DNA of 64,000 nt. Origin: UBA11524 sp045591175 (GTDB lineage Bacteria > Bacillota > Clostridia > Christensenellales > Aristaeellaceae). The notes under the pieces were generated by a model, which searched no databases, was not told the origin of the DNA, and saw nothing but the letters and a program-made list of their open reading frames with translations. The stretch spans positions 66,523-130,522 of the forward strand of contig JAZNSI010000039.1 in assembly GCA_045591175.1 (NCBI GenBank), given 5' to 3'. The position numbers and the translations under genes were made by a program. Below, piece by piece: positions 50,752-59,652 of this stretch. Within the stretch, counting starts at the first letter, position 1. Each line of letters begins with the position of its first letter.

Positions 50752-51276
50752 ATGGCGTTCTTTCTCGCAGCGCTGCTGTTACTTGAAGCACTGCTGCTGC
50801 CGATCACCATCCACGCGGATGTGCGCCGTCACGGCAGCACCTGGTTTCGCGTCACCGCGCGATATGCGTTCTTCACCCGGACATGGCAAAGCGGCGATCC
50901 TGCCCCCACCCGGACCCGGCGTCAGCAGGGGCATCATCTGCTGAATTCCCTCCGCCATGCGGATACGGCACGTCGTTGTCTCCTGCGCCATGTGCAGCTG
51001 GACAAGCTGGATGCATGCCTTCTCCTGCGCACGGCGGACGCCGCCCGCACCTCCCTGCTGTCCGGTGTTTTGATGGGGCTGGCGCGCATCCCGACTATCC
51101 GGCAGCAGCAGGTGCGCATCCGCGTATGGCCGGATTTCTTCCGCCCCCATTCCACGCTGCAGGCCAGATGCATAATCCGCGTAAAGATGGGCACAATCCT
51201 CCTGACAATGTTGATGCTGCTGGCCTTCCGCCTGCGGCAGAAAGCGAGGACAGCATATGGAACATCCCATTGGTGA
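50752..51276 (+). CDS. DUF2953-family membrane protein (YtfI-like)
   Basis: A 174-residue protein with an N-terminal membrane helix (MAFFLAALLLLEALLLPITI) and a C-terminal one (GTILLTMLMLLAFRL). The middle matches the DUF2953 pattern (LDKLDACLLLRTADAARTSLLSGVLMG-like block, split here). In Clostridia and B. subtilis (YtfI) this gene sits next to ytfJ and is linked to sporulation. RBS AAAGGAGGTG precedes ATG 50752. It overlaps gerW by 20 bp. Confidence 0.85.
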   Translation: MAFFLAALLLLEALLLPITIHADVRRHGSTWFRVTARYAFFTRTWQSGDPAPTRTRRQQGHHLLNSLRHADTARRCLLRHVQLDKLDACLLLRTADAARTSLLSGVLMGLARIPTIRQQQVRIRVWPDFFRPHSTLQARCIIRVKMGTILLTMLMLLAFRLRQKARTAYGTSHW

Positions 51277-51658
51277 ACTGATGCAGACCGCCATGGCCTC
51301 CATCAAGGACATGGTGGACGTAAACACCGTCATCGGCGAGCCCGTGCAGGCCTCCGGCGGCGCGACGATCATCCCCATCAGCAAGGTCAGCTTCGGCTAT
51401 GTGACCGCCGGCGGCGATCTTTCCACCCAGGAAAAGGCCAAACATGCCGCAGAACCGGTGGATTTCCCCTTTGCGGGCGGCAGCGGCGCGGGTGTGTCGG
51501 TGCAGCCGGTGGGCTTCCTGGTGGTGCAGGACGGCAGCGTCCGCATGCTGCCCGCCACCTGCGCAACAGTGGCCGACCGGGTGGTGGAGCTCATCCCCAC
51601 CGTCATGGAGGACGTGAAGAACCTCTTTGACCGCTCCGGCTCTGCGGGGATGATGTGA
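51257..51658 (+). CDS. gerW: GerW/YtfJ-family sporulation protein
   Basis: A 133-residue protein. Family motifs are DMVDVNTVIGEPV, PISKVSFGYVTAGGD, GGSGAGVSVQPVGFLVV and a final VEDVKNLF-type helix. In B. subtilis YtfJ/GerW is made in the forespore and is needed for normal germination. It is flanked by DUF2953 and a D,D-carboxypeptidase, the usual clostridial order. Its stop overlaps the next start by one base. Confidence 0.93.
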   Translation: MEHPIGELMQTAMASIKDMVDVNTVIGEPVQASGGATIIPISKVSFGYVTAGGDLSTQEKAKHAAEPVDFPFAGGSGAGVSVQPVGFLVVQDGSVRMLPATCATVADRVVELIPTVMEDVKNLFDRSGSAGMM

Positions 51659-52779
51659 TGCGCCGGCTGGCCGTCCTTCTGCTGGCGATCGCTGGCCTTT
51701 GCGCAGTCCTTCCCGCCTCCGCAGAGGAGGTCGGCACCAGCGCGAAAGCCTGCGTCATCATCGACGAAGCCAGCGGACGGGTGCTGCTGTCCCACAACGC
51801 GGAAGCAGCGCTGCCCATGGCCTCCACCACCAAGGTGATGACCGCGCTTCTCGCCCTGGAGCTGGGCGACCTGGATGCGCCCGTCACCTGCAGCCGCAAT
51901 GCCTTCGGGGTGCCGGGGACGAGCATCTATCTCGCCGAGGGCGAGACCCTCACCCTGCGTGAGATGCTCTACGGACTGATGCTGGCCTCCGGCAACGACG
52001 CGGCCACCGCCATCGCCGAGCACATCGGCGGCTCCGTGGAGGACTTCTGCCGCATGATGACCGCCCGCGCAGCGGAGCTGGGCTGTAAAAGCACCGTGTT
52101 CCTCACGCCCCACGGACTGCCCTGCGAGGGCCACTACACCACGGCACATGACCTGGCGCTGATCGCCCGGGAAGCCATGACCCACCCGGAATTCCGCGAG
52201 ATCGTCGGTACCACCCGCGCCACCATCCCCTGGGAGGGCCGCGAATATGACCGCGTGCTCAACAACAAGAACAAGCTGCTGACCACCTACGAGGGCGCCA
52301 CGGGCATCAAGACCGGTTATACCAAGAAGGCCGGGCGCTGCCTGGTGTTCGGCGCAGAGCGGGATGGCATGCGGATCATCGGCGTGGTGCTGAACTGCTG
52401 GGACTGGTTTAATGAGTCCGCCCGGCTGATGGACATCGCCTTTGACCGGTACGAGGCTGTGACCATGATGACCACGGGCGACGTCGCTGCAACACTTGAT
52501 GTAGCTCACTCTGACGGCTGCAGGGTGGACGCAGTGCTATCCGCCGATTTGACCGGCGTGGTCGCCAAAGGCAGCATCCCGCAGGTGGAAATCGACCTGC
52601 CTGGTACGCTGGACGCGCCTGTACAGGCAGGTCAGGTGCTGGGCACAGCACGGCTCGTCAGCGGCGGCATGACTGTCGCTGAGGCGGATATCATCGCATC
52701 GGATAGCGTCGCACGGGACGACTTCCCGGCCCGGTGGCATATGTACTGGCAGAATTGGCTGGGAACGCCGCAGGTATGA
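51658..52779 (+). CDS. D-alanyl-D-alanine carboxypeptidase (sporulation DacB/DacF type)
   Basis: A 373-residue exported penicillin-binding protein 5 type enzyme. Signal peptide MRRLAVLLLAIAGLCAVLPASA; active-site motifs STTK, SGN and KTG (GIKTGYTKKAG) are all intact. A C-terminal PBP5_C-like beta domain (about 280-365) follows. It trims pentapeptides in peptidoglycan; in this operon, with DUF2953 and GerW, it probably works on spore cortex. The ATG start overlaps the gerW stop. Confidence 0.93.
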   Translation: MRRLAVLLLAIAGLCAVLPASAEEVGTSAKACVIIDEASGRVLLSHNAEAALPMASTTKVMTALLALELGDLDAPVTCSRNAFGVPGTSIYLAEGETLTLREMLYGLMLASGNDAATAIAEHIGGSVEDFCRMMTARAAELGCKSTVFLTPHGLPCEGHYTTAHDLALIAREAMTHPEFREIVGTTRATIPWEGREYDRVLNNKNKLLTTYEGATGIKTGYTKKAGRCLVFGAERDGMRIIGVVLNCWDWFNESARLMDIAFDRYEAVTMMTTGDVAATLDVAHSDGCRVDAVLSADLTGVVAKGSIPQVEIDLPGTLDAPVQAGQVLGTARLVSGGMTVAEADIIASDSVARDDFPARWHMYWQNWLGTPQV

Positions 52780-52780
52780 A

Positions 52781-52815
52781 AAAGGTCCGGAAGCAGCAAC
52801 GCTTCCGGACCTTTT
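52781..52815. terminator. Bidirectional terminator after the carboxypeptidase gene
   Basis: The perfect stem AAAGGTCCGGAAGC/GCTTCCGGACCTTT with a 6-base loop, followed by a T run. Confidence 0.9.
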
Positions 52816-53434
52816 ATTCTTCGTCAAGCATCATCAGGTGCCGCTCACGGATGAAACCGCGCACACCGTTTGCTTCCACCTCGCACCAGCCATTCTCCGC
52901 CGCAAGAACAGTCACTCGCGTTCCTGTCGGCCAGCTGACCAGCTTAGGCGCATAGCTGCTGGGAATGTGATGCAGCGTGACCGTCTGTTTGCCGTCCGTT
53001 CTGCCATCCCGGACGATCACGGCATGGCCGACGATCTCCGCCACAGGCGCGTGAAATTGCAGGCAATCCGTCCGCACATATCCCGCCTGCCCATTCGCCC
53101 AAACCCGTGTCCAGTCATCCCCGGGGGCCAGCACCACCACAATGGTTCCGGCCATCACGGTTTGCAGCGGCCAGCTGTCTTCAAGGGCAAATTCCCGCAT
53201 CGTGCACTTTCCATTGCTTGGCGCAAGGATCGTCGCCAGGCGCTGCTCCGTCGGCACATCGCTGCCGGCCACCAGATCGATCGTGGGGATTGCGATCACC
53301 TGGCCCTGATATTCCACCACGGTCGTCCATGTGCCCAGCTGCACAAGTGTGATCGGCTCGCTTTCTGCCGTTTCAGCCAGGCTCTGCACCGGCAAACTCA
53401 GCAGCAAGCACAGGATCAGGCATAACGTTCTCAT
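52814..53434 (-). CDS. Secreted protein with SH3-like domains
   Basis: A 206-residue exported protein with signal peptide (MRTLCLILCLLLSLPVQSLA). Two bacterial SH3-like segments are visible: MAGTIVVVLAPGDDWTRVWANGQAGYV, split across about 100-125, and WPTGTRVTVLAAENGWCEV near the C-terminus, ending GVRGFIRERHL. SH3b domains usually bind the cell wall. No catalytic domain is seen. It has its own promoter at 53461-53489. Confidence 0.85.
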   Translation of the reverse strand: MRTLCLILCLLLSLPVQSLAETAESEPITLVQLGTWTTVVEYQGQVIAIPTIDLVAGSDVPTEQRLATILAPSNGKCTMREFALEDSWPLQTVMAGTIVVVLAPGDDWTRVWANGQAGYVRTDCLQFHAPVAEIVGHAVIVRDGRTDGKQTVTLHHIPSSYAPKLVSWPTGTRVTVLAAENGWCEVEANGVRGFIRERHLMMLDEE

Positions 53435-53460
53435 CGGGCACCTCCCAAGATTTTGCATTT

Positions 53461-53489
53461 ATCATATCATGCTTTCATGGCTGTTTCAA
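53461..53489 (-). promoter_or_regulatory. Sigma-A promoter of the SH3 protein gene
   Basis: TTGAAA (53484-53489) and TATGAT (53461-53466) with a 17-bp spacer. Confidence 0.75.
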
Positions 53490-53520
53490 CACTTTGGTCC
53501 TTGTCACAAATGTAAAATTA

Positions 53521-53544
53521 CCCGGAGGCATCGATGCTTCCGGG
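53521..53544 (-). terminator. Terminator after the MFS gene
   Basis: The stem CCCGGAAGCATC/GATGCCTCCGGG (one mismatch) reads into TAATTTT on the minus strand. Confidence 0.7.
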
Positions 53545-53554
53545 CTTTGTGGTA

Positions 53555-54868
53555 TTACGCTTTCAGTTCCTCCGCCTGCATGGCGCGGATATGCCTGTTG
53601 CGCATGAAAATGACGCACACAAGCACGCCCATCACAGCCTGCAGCGCGAAGCACATCGCCGCGCCGCTGCCCTTCCCCGTGCCGAAGATCTGCACAAGGA
53701 GGCTGTCAGCGCTTTGGGCAGCCATCAGCGGCTCAAACAGCGCGTCCACCAGAAGTCCGCCGAGGAAATATCCCAGCGGGATGGTGAAGAACTGCAGGGA
53801 GTTCCGGCAGGCAAACACCCGGCCCTGGATCTCCTGCGGGATCGACGTGCGCATGATGGCGTCCAGGTTGGTGCTCATCAGCGGGATGGCGATCCACCCC
53901 AGGAACGCGCCGATGCACCACACGGACGTCGTGCGTCCAAAGGCGATGAGGAAATTCTCCGTGGACATCGACAGCAGCAGCGTCAGGCAAACCACCCGCA
54001 CCCGACTTTTGGGCTCGGGCAGCAGCGACGCAATGACGCTGCCGATCAGCGTCGTCACGCCGGTGAGGCTGTTGATCAGCCCCAGAACGGCCTCGCCCTT
54101 GCGGGGGATGACCATGGCAGGCAGCGTGGCGCTGAACATGGAGGCCACCAGGTTGATCGCCGCGAGGAAGAACACCAGCATCAGGATGCCCTGCTTCTGC
54201 CGCAGGAACGCCAAGCCCTCCTTCACTGACGCCAGCAGGGACTCCTGCTTGTCCGCAGGCTTTTCCCCTGCGGGGATGCGGATGAACACCAGCAGCACCA
54301 CGAAGGCCACCGCAAAGGTGAACAGGTCGAAAAGGATGACCGCATCCATGCCCAGCAGGGTCATCATGGCCGTGGCGATGATGGGATTCAGTATGCCCGT
54401 CAGGCTGGAGGACAGGTAGCGCAGTCCGCCGACCCGCTGGTAGTGCTGCTTGGGCAGCAGCGCCGTGGTGGCGACCTCGCTGGCCGGCTGCTGGACGGTG
54501 TTCATCAGGCCGTTCAGCGCATTGAGGATGTACAGGTGCCAGACCTGCAGCGTTTCCGTTTTCAGCAGGATCAGCGTCGCAACGGTGGTCAGGGCCGCCA
54601 GCGCATCGCAGACCAGCATGGTTCTGCGCTTGTCCCAGCGGTCCGAGAGCGCTCCGGCAAAGATGGAACACAGCACATAAGGCGCATAGGAGGACACCAT
54701 CAGCAGCGCAGTCACCAGGGCGCTGCCCTCCTGGGTGTAGCTCCACACCACCAGCGCATAGCTGGTCACGGCGCTTCCCAGGCCGGAGAAGGCCTGCGTC
54801 ACCCACAGGATCAGGAATGTGCGCATCTCGCGCAGGGTAGTCATGGCGGATTGAAATTTGGTTTTCAT
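53555..54868 (-). CDS. MFS efflux transporter, DHA3 (MefA-like) type
   Basis: A 437-residue membrane protein with twelve predicted helices. The MFS motif between helices 2 and 3 reads GALSDRWDKRRTML, and helix 1 begins with FLILWVTQAFSGLGSAVTSYAL, as in DHA3/macrolide-efflux-type pumps. The substrate is not known. The ATG at 54868 has AAGGAG 10 bp upstream, but this RBS is buried in a 10-bp hairpin. A 6-codon leader with a strong RBS lies just before. It follows two acetyltransferases and the ABC exporter on the same strand. Confidence 0.9.
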   Translation of the reverse strand: MKTKFQSAMTTLREMRTFLILWVTQAFSGLGSAVTSYALVVWSYTQEGSALVTALLMVSSYAPYVLCSIFAGALSDRWDKRRTMLVCDALAALTTVATLILLKTETLQVWHLYILNALNGLMNTVQQPASEVATTALLPKQHYQRVGGLRYLSSSLTGILNPIIATAMMTLLGMDAVILFDLFTFAVAFVVLLVFIRIPAGEKPADKQESLLASVKEGLAFLRQKQGILMLVFFLAAINLVASMFSATLPAMVIPRKGEAVLGLINSLTGVTTLIGSVIASLLPEPKSRVRVVCLTLLLSMSTENFLIAFGRTTSVWCIGAFLGWIAIPLMSTNLDAIMRTSIPQEIQGRVFACRNSLQFFTIPLGYFLGGLLVDALFEPLMAAQSADSLLVQIFGTGKGSGAAMCFALQAVMGVLVCVIFMRNRHIRAMQAEELKA

Positions 54869-54878
54869 GTTGTTTGAT

Positions 54879-54915
54879 CTCCTTTTCACAGGCGTTTTGC
54901 ATCAATGAAAAGGAG
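54879..54915 (-). promoter_or_regulatory. RBS-sequestering hairpin of the MFS gene
   Basis: CTCCTTTTCA and TGAAAAGGAG form perfect 10-bp arms with a 17-base loop. The 3' arm is the ribosome-binding site of the MFS gene. The 5' arm begins right after the leader stop codon. Confidence 0.85.
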
Positions 54916-54916
54916 C

Positions 54917-54937
54917 TCAGGCAATGGCCAGCACCAT
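54917..54937 (-). CDS. 6-codon leader peptide (MVLAIA) of the MFS gene
   Basis: ATG GTG CTG GCC ATT GCC TGA follows GGGAGGG (54947-54953) at a 9-base gap. It starts 17 bases after the end of the upstream acetyltransferase gene and ends at the base of the RBS-hiding hairpin. A ribosome stalled here would cover or open the hairpin and free the MFS start, as in cat, erm and msrD translational attenuation; the msrD leader is also six residues. The peptide itself has no known arrest motif. Confidence 0.6.
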   Translation of the reverse strand: MVLAIA

Positions 54938-54953
54938 GGATGCTATCCCTCCC

Positions 54954-55484
54954 TTATAGTATATACTCCATCTGCACATCGCAGGGTTCCTTCTCCATCC
55001 GCACAGGGTCTGCTTCCTGTGCCGGCACACAGCCCAGCGCACGATATGCCGCCTGGGATTCCTTCGATGAATGGGCGGAGATGTACAGCTTGTCCGCACC
55101 GGCGGCACGGGCTGCATCGCAGATGGCCCTGAACAGCCGACGGCCGATCCCCTGCCCGCGGTACGACTCCGACACCTGGAAGCCGACCAGCTCGATGTAC
55201 TGCCCACGGCTGCCAAGGCGTTCGCTAAGCTGGGCATACCCAACGACCTGCGCGCCATCGTAAGCGCCGATGACAGTGTTGCCTTCATCCATGGTGCGCA
55301 GGAGGTCGGCAGCTTCCTCGCGCAGGCGCGGTTGATCCCAGTCTTCGGTAAAGGCGATAGGCAGCAGTTGCCATTTGCCGTCGATACAGCGCCAGCACTC
55401 GGTGACCTCCTGGTGGCGGATGAAGCCATCCAGCGAGTCAGCACGGAAGTTATCGCGGGTCAGCGCCTTGATCTCAGCAGGCAT
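54954..55484 (-). CDS. GNAT-family N-acetyltransferase
   Basis: A 176-residue GNAT enzyme. The acetyl-CoA loop (motif A) reads ESYRGQGIGRRLF, with a preceding strand IELVGFQVS and following DAARAAGADKLYISAHSS. The substrate is unknown. It lies 3 bp after the second acetyltransferase gene, in the ABC exporter operon. Acetylation of a drug or of a small metabolite is possible given the efflux neighbours, but this is inference. Confidence 0.9.
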   Translation of the reverse strand: MPAEIKALTRDNFRADSLDGFIRHQEVTECWRCIDGKWQLLPIAFTEDWDQPRLREEAADLLRTMDEGNTVIGAYDGAQVVGYAQLSERLGSRGQYIELVGFQVSESYRGQGIGRRLFRAICDAARAAGADKLYISAHSSKESQAAYRALGCVPAQEADPVRMEKEPCDVQMEYIL

Positions 55485-55487
55485 TTC

Positions 55488-55931
55488 TCACACCTCCCGC
55501 ACATAGATCCGGCTATCCTCCCCATAGATGCTCACGCGGTTCTCCAGGTAGGTAAAGCCGTACTTCTCGTACAGGCCGACATGGTCTGTGCAAAGGTAGA
55601 CCCGCGCTGCACCGTGCTCTTTTGCTACGGCGCAGGCATGATCAATGAGCCTGCCGACATGACGATGTCCGCGATATTCCGGGGCAGTATGGACAAAGCC
55701 GATCCACGGGCCGTAGGGCGCTTCCACGCAATCGCGCTCTGCGAGGGTCAGGAAGGATACCAGCTTGTCCCCTTCCGTCAGCAGGTAAACCGTGCCCTTG
55801 CCCACGGCGCTGTGAAACTCATTTTTCTCCAGCAGCTCAGCAAGGAACTTCGCCGCGCGCCATTCGTTTTCAGCGATGGCGGCAAGCCAGTGGGGCTGGT
55901 CGTCCGTGTGGAAATAGTCAATGATCTGCAT
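55488..55931 (-). CDS. GNAT-family N-acetyltransferase
   Basis: A 147-residue GNAT enzyme. Motif A is PEYRGHRHVGRLI, a variant of RxxGxG/A with His in the loop; a typical end reads YEKYGFTYLENRVSIYG. It lies 3 bp downstream of the ABC subunit gene and 3 bp upstream of the other GNAT gene, so all are translated from one message. The substrate is unknown. Confidence 0.9.
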   Translation of the reverse strand: MQIIDYFHTDDQPHWLAAIAENEWRAAKFLAELLEKNEFHSAVGKGTVYLLTEGDKLVSFLTLAERDCVEAPYGPWIGFVHTAPEYRGHRHVGRLIDHACAVAKEHGAARVYLCTDHVGLYEKYGFTYLENRVSIYGEDSRIYVREV

Positions 55932-55934
55932 CCA

Positions 55935-57785
55935 TTACGCCTTTCCGTCAAGAATGTCGAGGCCCTGTTCCTCCTGGAACTGGTTGGTGTAGAGCTGGTA
56001 GTAGTAGCCCTGCCTGGCGATCAGCTGACGGTGAGTACCGTCCTCGGTGATTTTGCCGTTCTGGATGACCAGGATGCGGTCCGCCGAGCGGATGGTGGAC
56101 AGGCGGTGCGCGATGATGAAGCTGGTACGCCCGCTGAGCACGGTCTGGATGGCGTTCTGGATGAGCTGCTCCGTTTCGGTATCGACGGAGGAGGTGGCTT
56201 CGTCCAGCACGAAGATGGATGGGTTGGTCAGGATCGCACGGGCGAAGGAGATCAGCTGCTTCTGGCCGGTGGACAGGCGGTTGCCGCCCTCACCCACATT
56301 GGCGTCGAAGCCGTCCTTCATGGCAAGGATGAAGTCCTCCGCGCCGACCATTCGGGCAGCGGCCTGCACCTCTTCCATGGTCGCGTCCGGGCGGCCGTAG
56401 CGGATGTTGTCCGCCACCGTGCCGGAGAACAGGTGGGGCGACTGCAACACATAGCCCAGGTTGGACTGAAGCCACAGCTGGCTTCGGGTGCGATAGTCCG
56501 CGCCGTCGATCAAAATCCGACCGGAAGTCGGTTCATAAAAACGGCAGATCAGGTTGACGATGGTAGACTTGCCGGAGCCGGTCTCGCCCACCAGCGCGAT
56601 GGTCTGACCGTGGTCAACGTGGAGGTTGAAGTTCTCCAGCACCTGCTCGCCATCCTTGTAGCGGAAGGTCACGTCCTCAAAGTCGATGTCGCCGATGAGG
56701 GCGGGCCAGTTCTCGCACTTGGGGTGGAAGTTGTCGCCAAAGACGGCCTCCACCTCAGGGGAATCAACGATGTCCGGCTCGGTCTCCAGCAGGGACACGA
56801 CGCGTTCCGCCGCCGCCTGGGAGGACTGCAGCTCCGCGAAAATACGGGCGATATCACGCACGGGCTGGAAGAAAGAAACGGTGTAGTTCACGAACACCTG
56901 CAGGGTGCCGATGGTCATCACCGTGCCCATGATCTCCACACCGTTGATGATGGAGGATCCGCCCTGCCACAGTGCCCAAGCCGTACCGATGGAGCCGATG
57001 GACACCACGATGGGCAGGAACAGCGCGCTCAGGGTCGCTGCGCGGACAGAAGCCTTCTTCATGTCGGCGGAAACGGTGTTGAACTCCTCGATGTTCAGCT
57101 CCTCGCGCACAAGGGTCTTGGTGGTTTTGGCGCCGTTGATGCCCTCGTTGAAGCCGGCGGTGATCTGAGAATTGCGCTTGCGCACCTGGCGGTAGGATTC
57201 AAGGATGCCCTTCTGGAACTTCCACGAGATCACAGCCAGCGGCGGCAGCACCAGAAGGAGGATCAGCGTCAGCTGCCAGTTGAGCAGCAGCATCTGCACC
57301 GTGCAGGAAACCAGGAATACCGCGCCCCAGCACAGGTCCAGGATGGACCAGCCGATGGTATCGCCCAGGCGCTGAGTGTCGTTGGTGAGTCGGGACATCA
57401 GGTAACCCACGGGCATGCGGTCATAGTAGGAAAAGGGCAGCTCCTGGAGCTTCTGGAAGCCCATCTTGCGGATGGTGTAGCAGGTGCCGGTCTCCACCTT
57501 GCCGCTGTGAATCTGGAATTTGTAGATCGCAAACACCTGCACCACCGTGATGCCAAGGCAGGCCACAGCGAACCACACAAGGCCATGCGTGTTGCCGTCC
57601 TTGATAAAGGTATCCATGGCGATGCCGGTCATCCGGGGCCAGACCACGTCCATCACGGCGCAGATGGCCATGTACATCATCGTCAGCAGCAGGTTTTTGT
57701 GGTAGGGCTTGGCCAGGCGGATAATTTTCTTCCACAGGGACAGGTCAAATCGTTTGGTATAATCTTCTTCCTGAAAGGACTGCAT
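55935..57785 (-). CDS. Heterodimeric ABC exporter subunit B (BmrD/TM288-like)
   Basis: A 616-residue half-transporter: six helices (about 25-320) then an ATPase domain. Walker A is GETGSGKST and Walker B IFVLDEATSSVD with the catalytic Glu intact. The signature is LSTGQKQ instead of LSGGQ. Its partner has a complete signature but a Walker B Asp in place of Glu, so one ATP site is degenerate, as in BmrCD and TM287/288. It begins 28 bp after the partner gene. The exported compound is probably a drug or peptide. Confidence 0.93.
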   Translation of the reverse strand: MQSFQEEDYTKRFDLSLWKKIIRLAKPYHKNLLLTMMYMAICAVMDVVWPRMTGIAMDTFIKDGNTHGLVWFAVACLGITVVQVFAIYKFQIHSGKVETGTCYTIRKMGFQKLQELPFSYYDRMPVGYLMSRLTNDTQRLGDTIGWSILDLCWGAVFLVSCTVQMLLLNWQLTLILLLVLPPLAVISWKFQKGILESYRQVRKRNSQITAGFNEGINGAKTTKTLVREELNIEEFNTVSADMKKASVRAATLSALFLPIVVSIGSIGTAWALWQGGSSIINGVEIMGTVMTIGTLQVFVNYTVSFFQPVRDIARIFAELQSSQAAAERVVSLLETEPDIVDSPEVEAVFGDNFHPKCENWPALIGDIDFEDVTFRYKDGEQVLENFNLHVDHGQTIALVGETGSGKSTIVNLICRFYEPTSGRILIDGADYRTRSQLWLQSNLGYVLQSPHLFSGTVADNIRYGRPDATMEEVQAAARMVGAEDFILAMKDGFDANVGEGGNRLSTGQKQLISFARAILTNPSIFVLDEATSSVDTETEQLIQNAIQTVLSGRTSFIIAHRLSTIRSADRILVIQNGKITEDGTHRQLIARQGYYYQLYTNQFQEEQGLDILDGKA

Positions 57786-57813
57786 ATGTTTTCACCTTCT
57801 TTGCAGGTCGGAA

Positions 57814-59652
57814 TTACTGAGCCGTCTCCGCCGCAATGGCATGGTTCAGCTCTTCTTCGAGGGTATTCTGAATGGCGTTGATGCGGGCGTACAGGCCTTC
57901 CTGCTGACAGAGTTCCTCATGGGTGCCCTGCTGGCTGATGCGGCCGTCCTCCAGCACGAGGATCATGTCCGCCTGGGAAAGGGTCGTCACGCGGTGAGAG
58001 ATGATCAGCGTGGTCACGCCGGACTTTTCGCCCTTGAGGGCAGCGCGGATCTGCGCGTCGGTCTCGGTGTCCACGGCGGAGAGAGAGTCGTCGAAGATCA
58101 GGACGTGGTTGTCCTTGAGCAGCGTGCGAGCGATGGCGATGCGCTGCTTCTGACCGCCGGAAAGGGTAACGCCGCGCTCGCCGACCAGGGTCTCCCAGCC
58201 CTTGTCTGCCTTGGCGATAAAGCCCGAGGCGCGGGCCACGTCCGCGGCATGATGGATGCCCTTGTCGTCGCGGCTGCCGATAATGCCCACGTTCTCATAG
58301 ATGGTCTTGGAATACAGGAAGGGCTCCTGCAGGATCAGGCCCACATGGCTGCGCAGATGGCTGCGGTCGATGGTCTTGATGTCCACGCCGCCGATGGTGA
58401 TCCGACCGGAAGTCGGTTCGTACAAACGCTGCAGCAGGTACATCATGGTGGACTTGCCGCTGCCCGTGCCGCCCAGGACTGCCGCCGTGGAGCCCGCCGG
58501 AATGGTGAAGCTCACGTCCTTGAGGACGGGCACGCCGTCATCAGGATAGGCGAAGGACACATGGTCAAAGACGATATCGCCGTGCAGGTCGGGCTTGACG
58601 GCGTCGGGCTCGTCGGGTTCGGGCTCGGCATGGAGGATCTCCTGGATGCGGCCCATGGAGACCATCGACTTGCCCGCATCGCTCAGCGTGCGGCCCAGGG
58701 AGCGCACCGGCCACAGCAGCATGCCGATGTAGCTGGTGAAGATGATCAGCTCGCCCGCGGTGATGTCGCCGCGCACCGCAAAGACGATGCACACCAGCAG
58801 TGTGATCAGACTTTGAAGCATGGACATGGCGTCGCCGCCGGACCAGTAAATGGCGCTGAGCACATTCAGCTTCAGCCAGCGTTTGCGGAGGGTGGCGTTC
58901 TTCTCGTCGAACTTCTCCACCTCTCGTTGCTGCTGACCGAAGGCCCGCACCACGCGCACGCCGGAGAGATTCTCCTGCAGCGCGGCAGACATCTTGCCCT
59001 CGCACTCGTCCGCTTCCTTGAAGGACTTGTGCACCATCTTGAAGAACCAGGTGGCGAAGATGAACAGCGGCGGCACGAGGACCATGGAGATCAGCGTGAT
59101 CTGCGCGTTTTTCTGGAGCAGGATGACCAGCGCAATCACGATCATCAGCACCGAATTGACCACCTCCATCACCTGCACGGAGAGGAAGCGGCGGATGGTA
59201 TCCACGTCGGAGGTGCAGCGCTGGATGAGGTCGCCGGTCTCCGCCTTGACGTGGTAGGCAAAGGGCAGGCGCTGCAGATGCGCGTAGAGGCGCTCGCGGA
59301 GAGTCTGGGAGATGTTCTCGCTGGCCACGGCGGACAGGCGGCCCTTCACATAGGTGAATACGCCGTTGACCACGTTGAGGATGATCAGCGCCAGGCCCAT
59401 CACCCACAGATTGGCGCGCAGGAAATCGCGTCCGCCCAGCTTTTCAATGGGCGCAAGGACAAAATCCGGGAGGGTCGAGGGCTTCGTGTCCAGCACGAAG
59501 TCGATGGTTTCCGCCAGCACCAGGGGCGTGATAAAGCCGATGATGACGATCAGCACCGTGGCGATCATCGCGCCCACATAGCTGGGCCAGTTCTCGCCGA
59601 TCAGCGCCAGCATAGCGGAGAAAGGTTTCTGCTTGGTTTTCTTCTGCTGCAT
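57814..59652 (-). CDS. Heterodimeric ABC exporter subunit A (BmrC/TM287-like)
   Basis: A 612-residue half-transporter with six helices then an ATPase domain. Walker A GGTGSGKST, signature LSGGQKQR, Walker B VLIFDDSLSAVD. The Walker B ends in Asp rather than the catalytic Glu, marking the degenerate half of an asymmetric heterodimer. It is the first full gene after a leader peptide and terminator, an arrangement like bmrB-bmrC-bmrD in B. subtilis. The ATG at 59652 follows AAAGGAGATTCTC. Confidence 0.94.
   Translation of the reverse strand: MQQKKTKQKPFSAMLALIGENWPSYVGAMIATVLIVIIGFITPLVLAETIDFVLDTKPSTLPDFVLAPIEKLGGRDFLRANLWVMGLALIILNVVNGVFTYVKGRLSAVASENISQTLRERLYAHLQRLPFAYHVKAETGDLIQRCTSDVDTIRRFLSVQVMEVVNSVLMIVIALVILLQKNAQITLISMVLVPPLFIFATWFFKMVHKSFKEADECEGKMSAALQENLSGVRVVRAFGQQQREVEKFDEKNATLRKRWLKLNVLSAIYWSGGDAMSMLQSLITLLVCIVFAVRGDITAGELIIFTSYIGMLLWPVRSLGRTLSDAGKSMVSMGRIQEILHAEPEPDEPDAVKPDLHGDIVFDHVSFAYPDDGVPVLKDVSFTIPAGSTAAVLGGTGSGKSTMMYLLQRLYEPTSGRITIGGVDIKTIDRSHLRSHVGLILQEPFLYSKTIYENVGIIGSRDDKGIHHAADVARASGFIAKADKGWETLVGERGVTLSGGQKQRIAIARTLLKDNHVLIFDDSLSAVDTETDAQIRAALKGEKSGVTTLIISHRVTTLSQADMILVLEDGRISQQGTHEELCQQEGLYARINAIQNTLEEELNHAIAAETAQ

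Noticed and set aside
55071..57881. A 936-codon plus-strand open frame opposite the acetyltransferase and ABC genes
   Set aside because: It is antisense to complete ABC and GNAT genes; composition is unlike a real protein.
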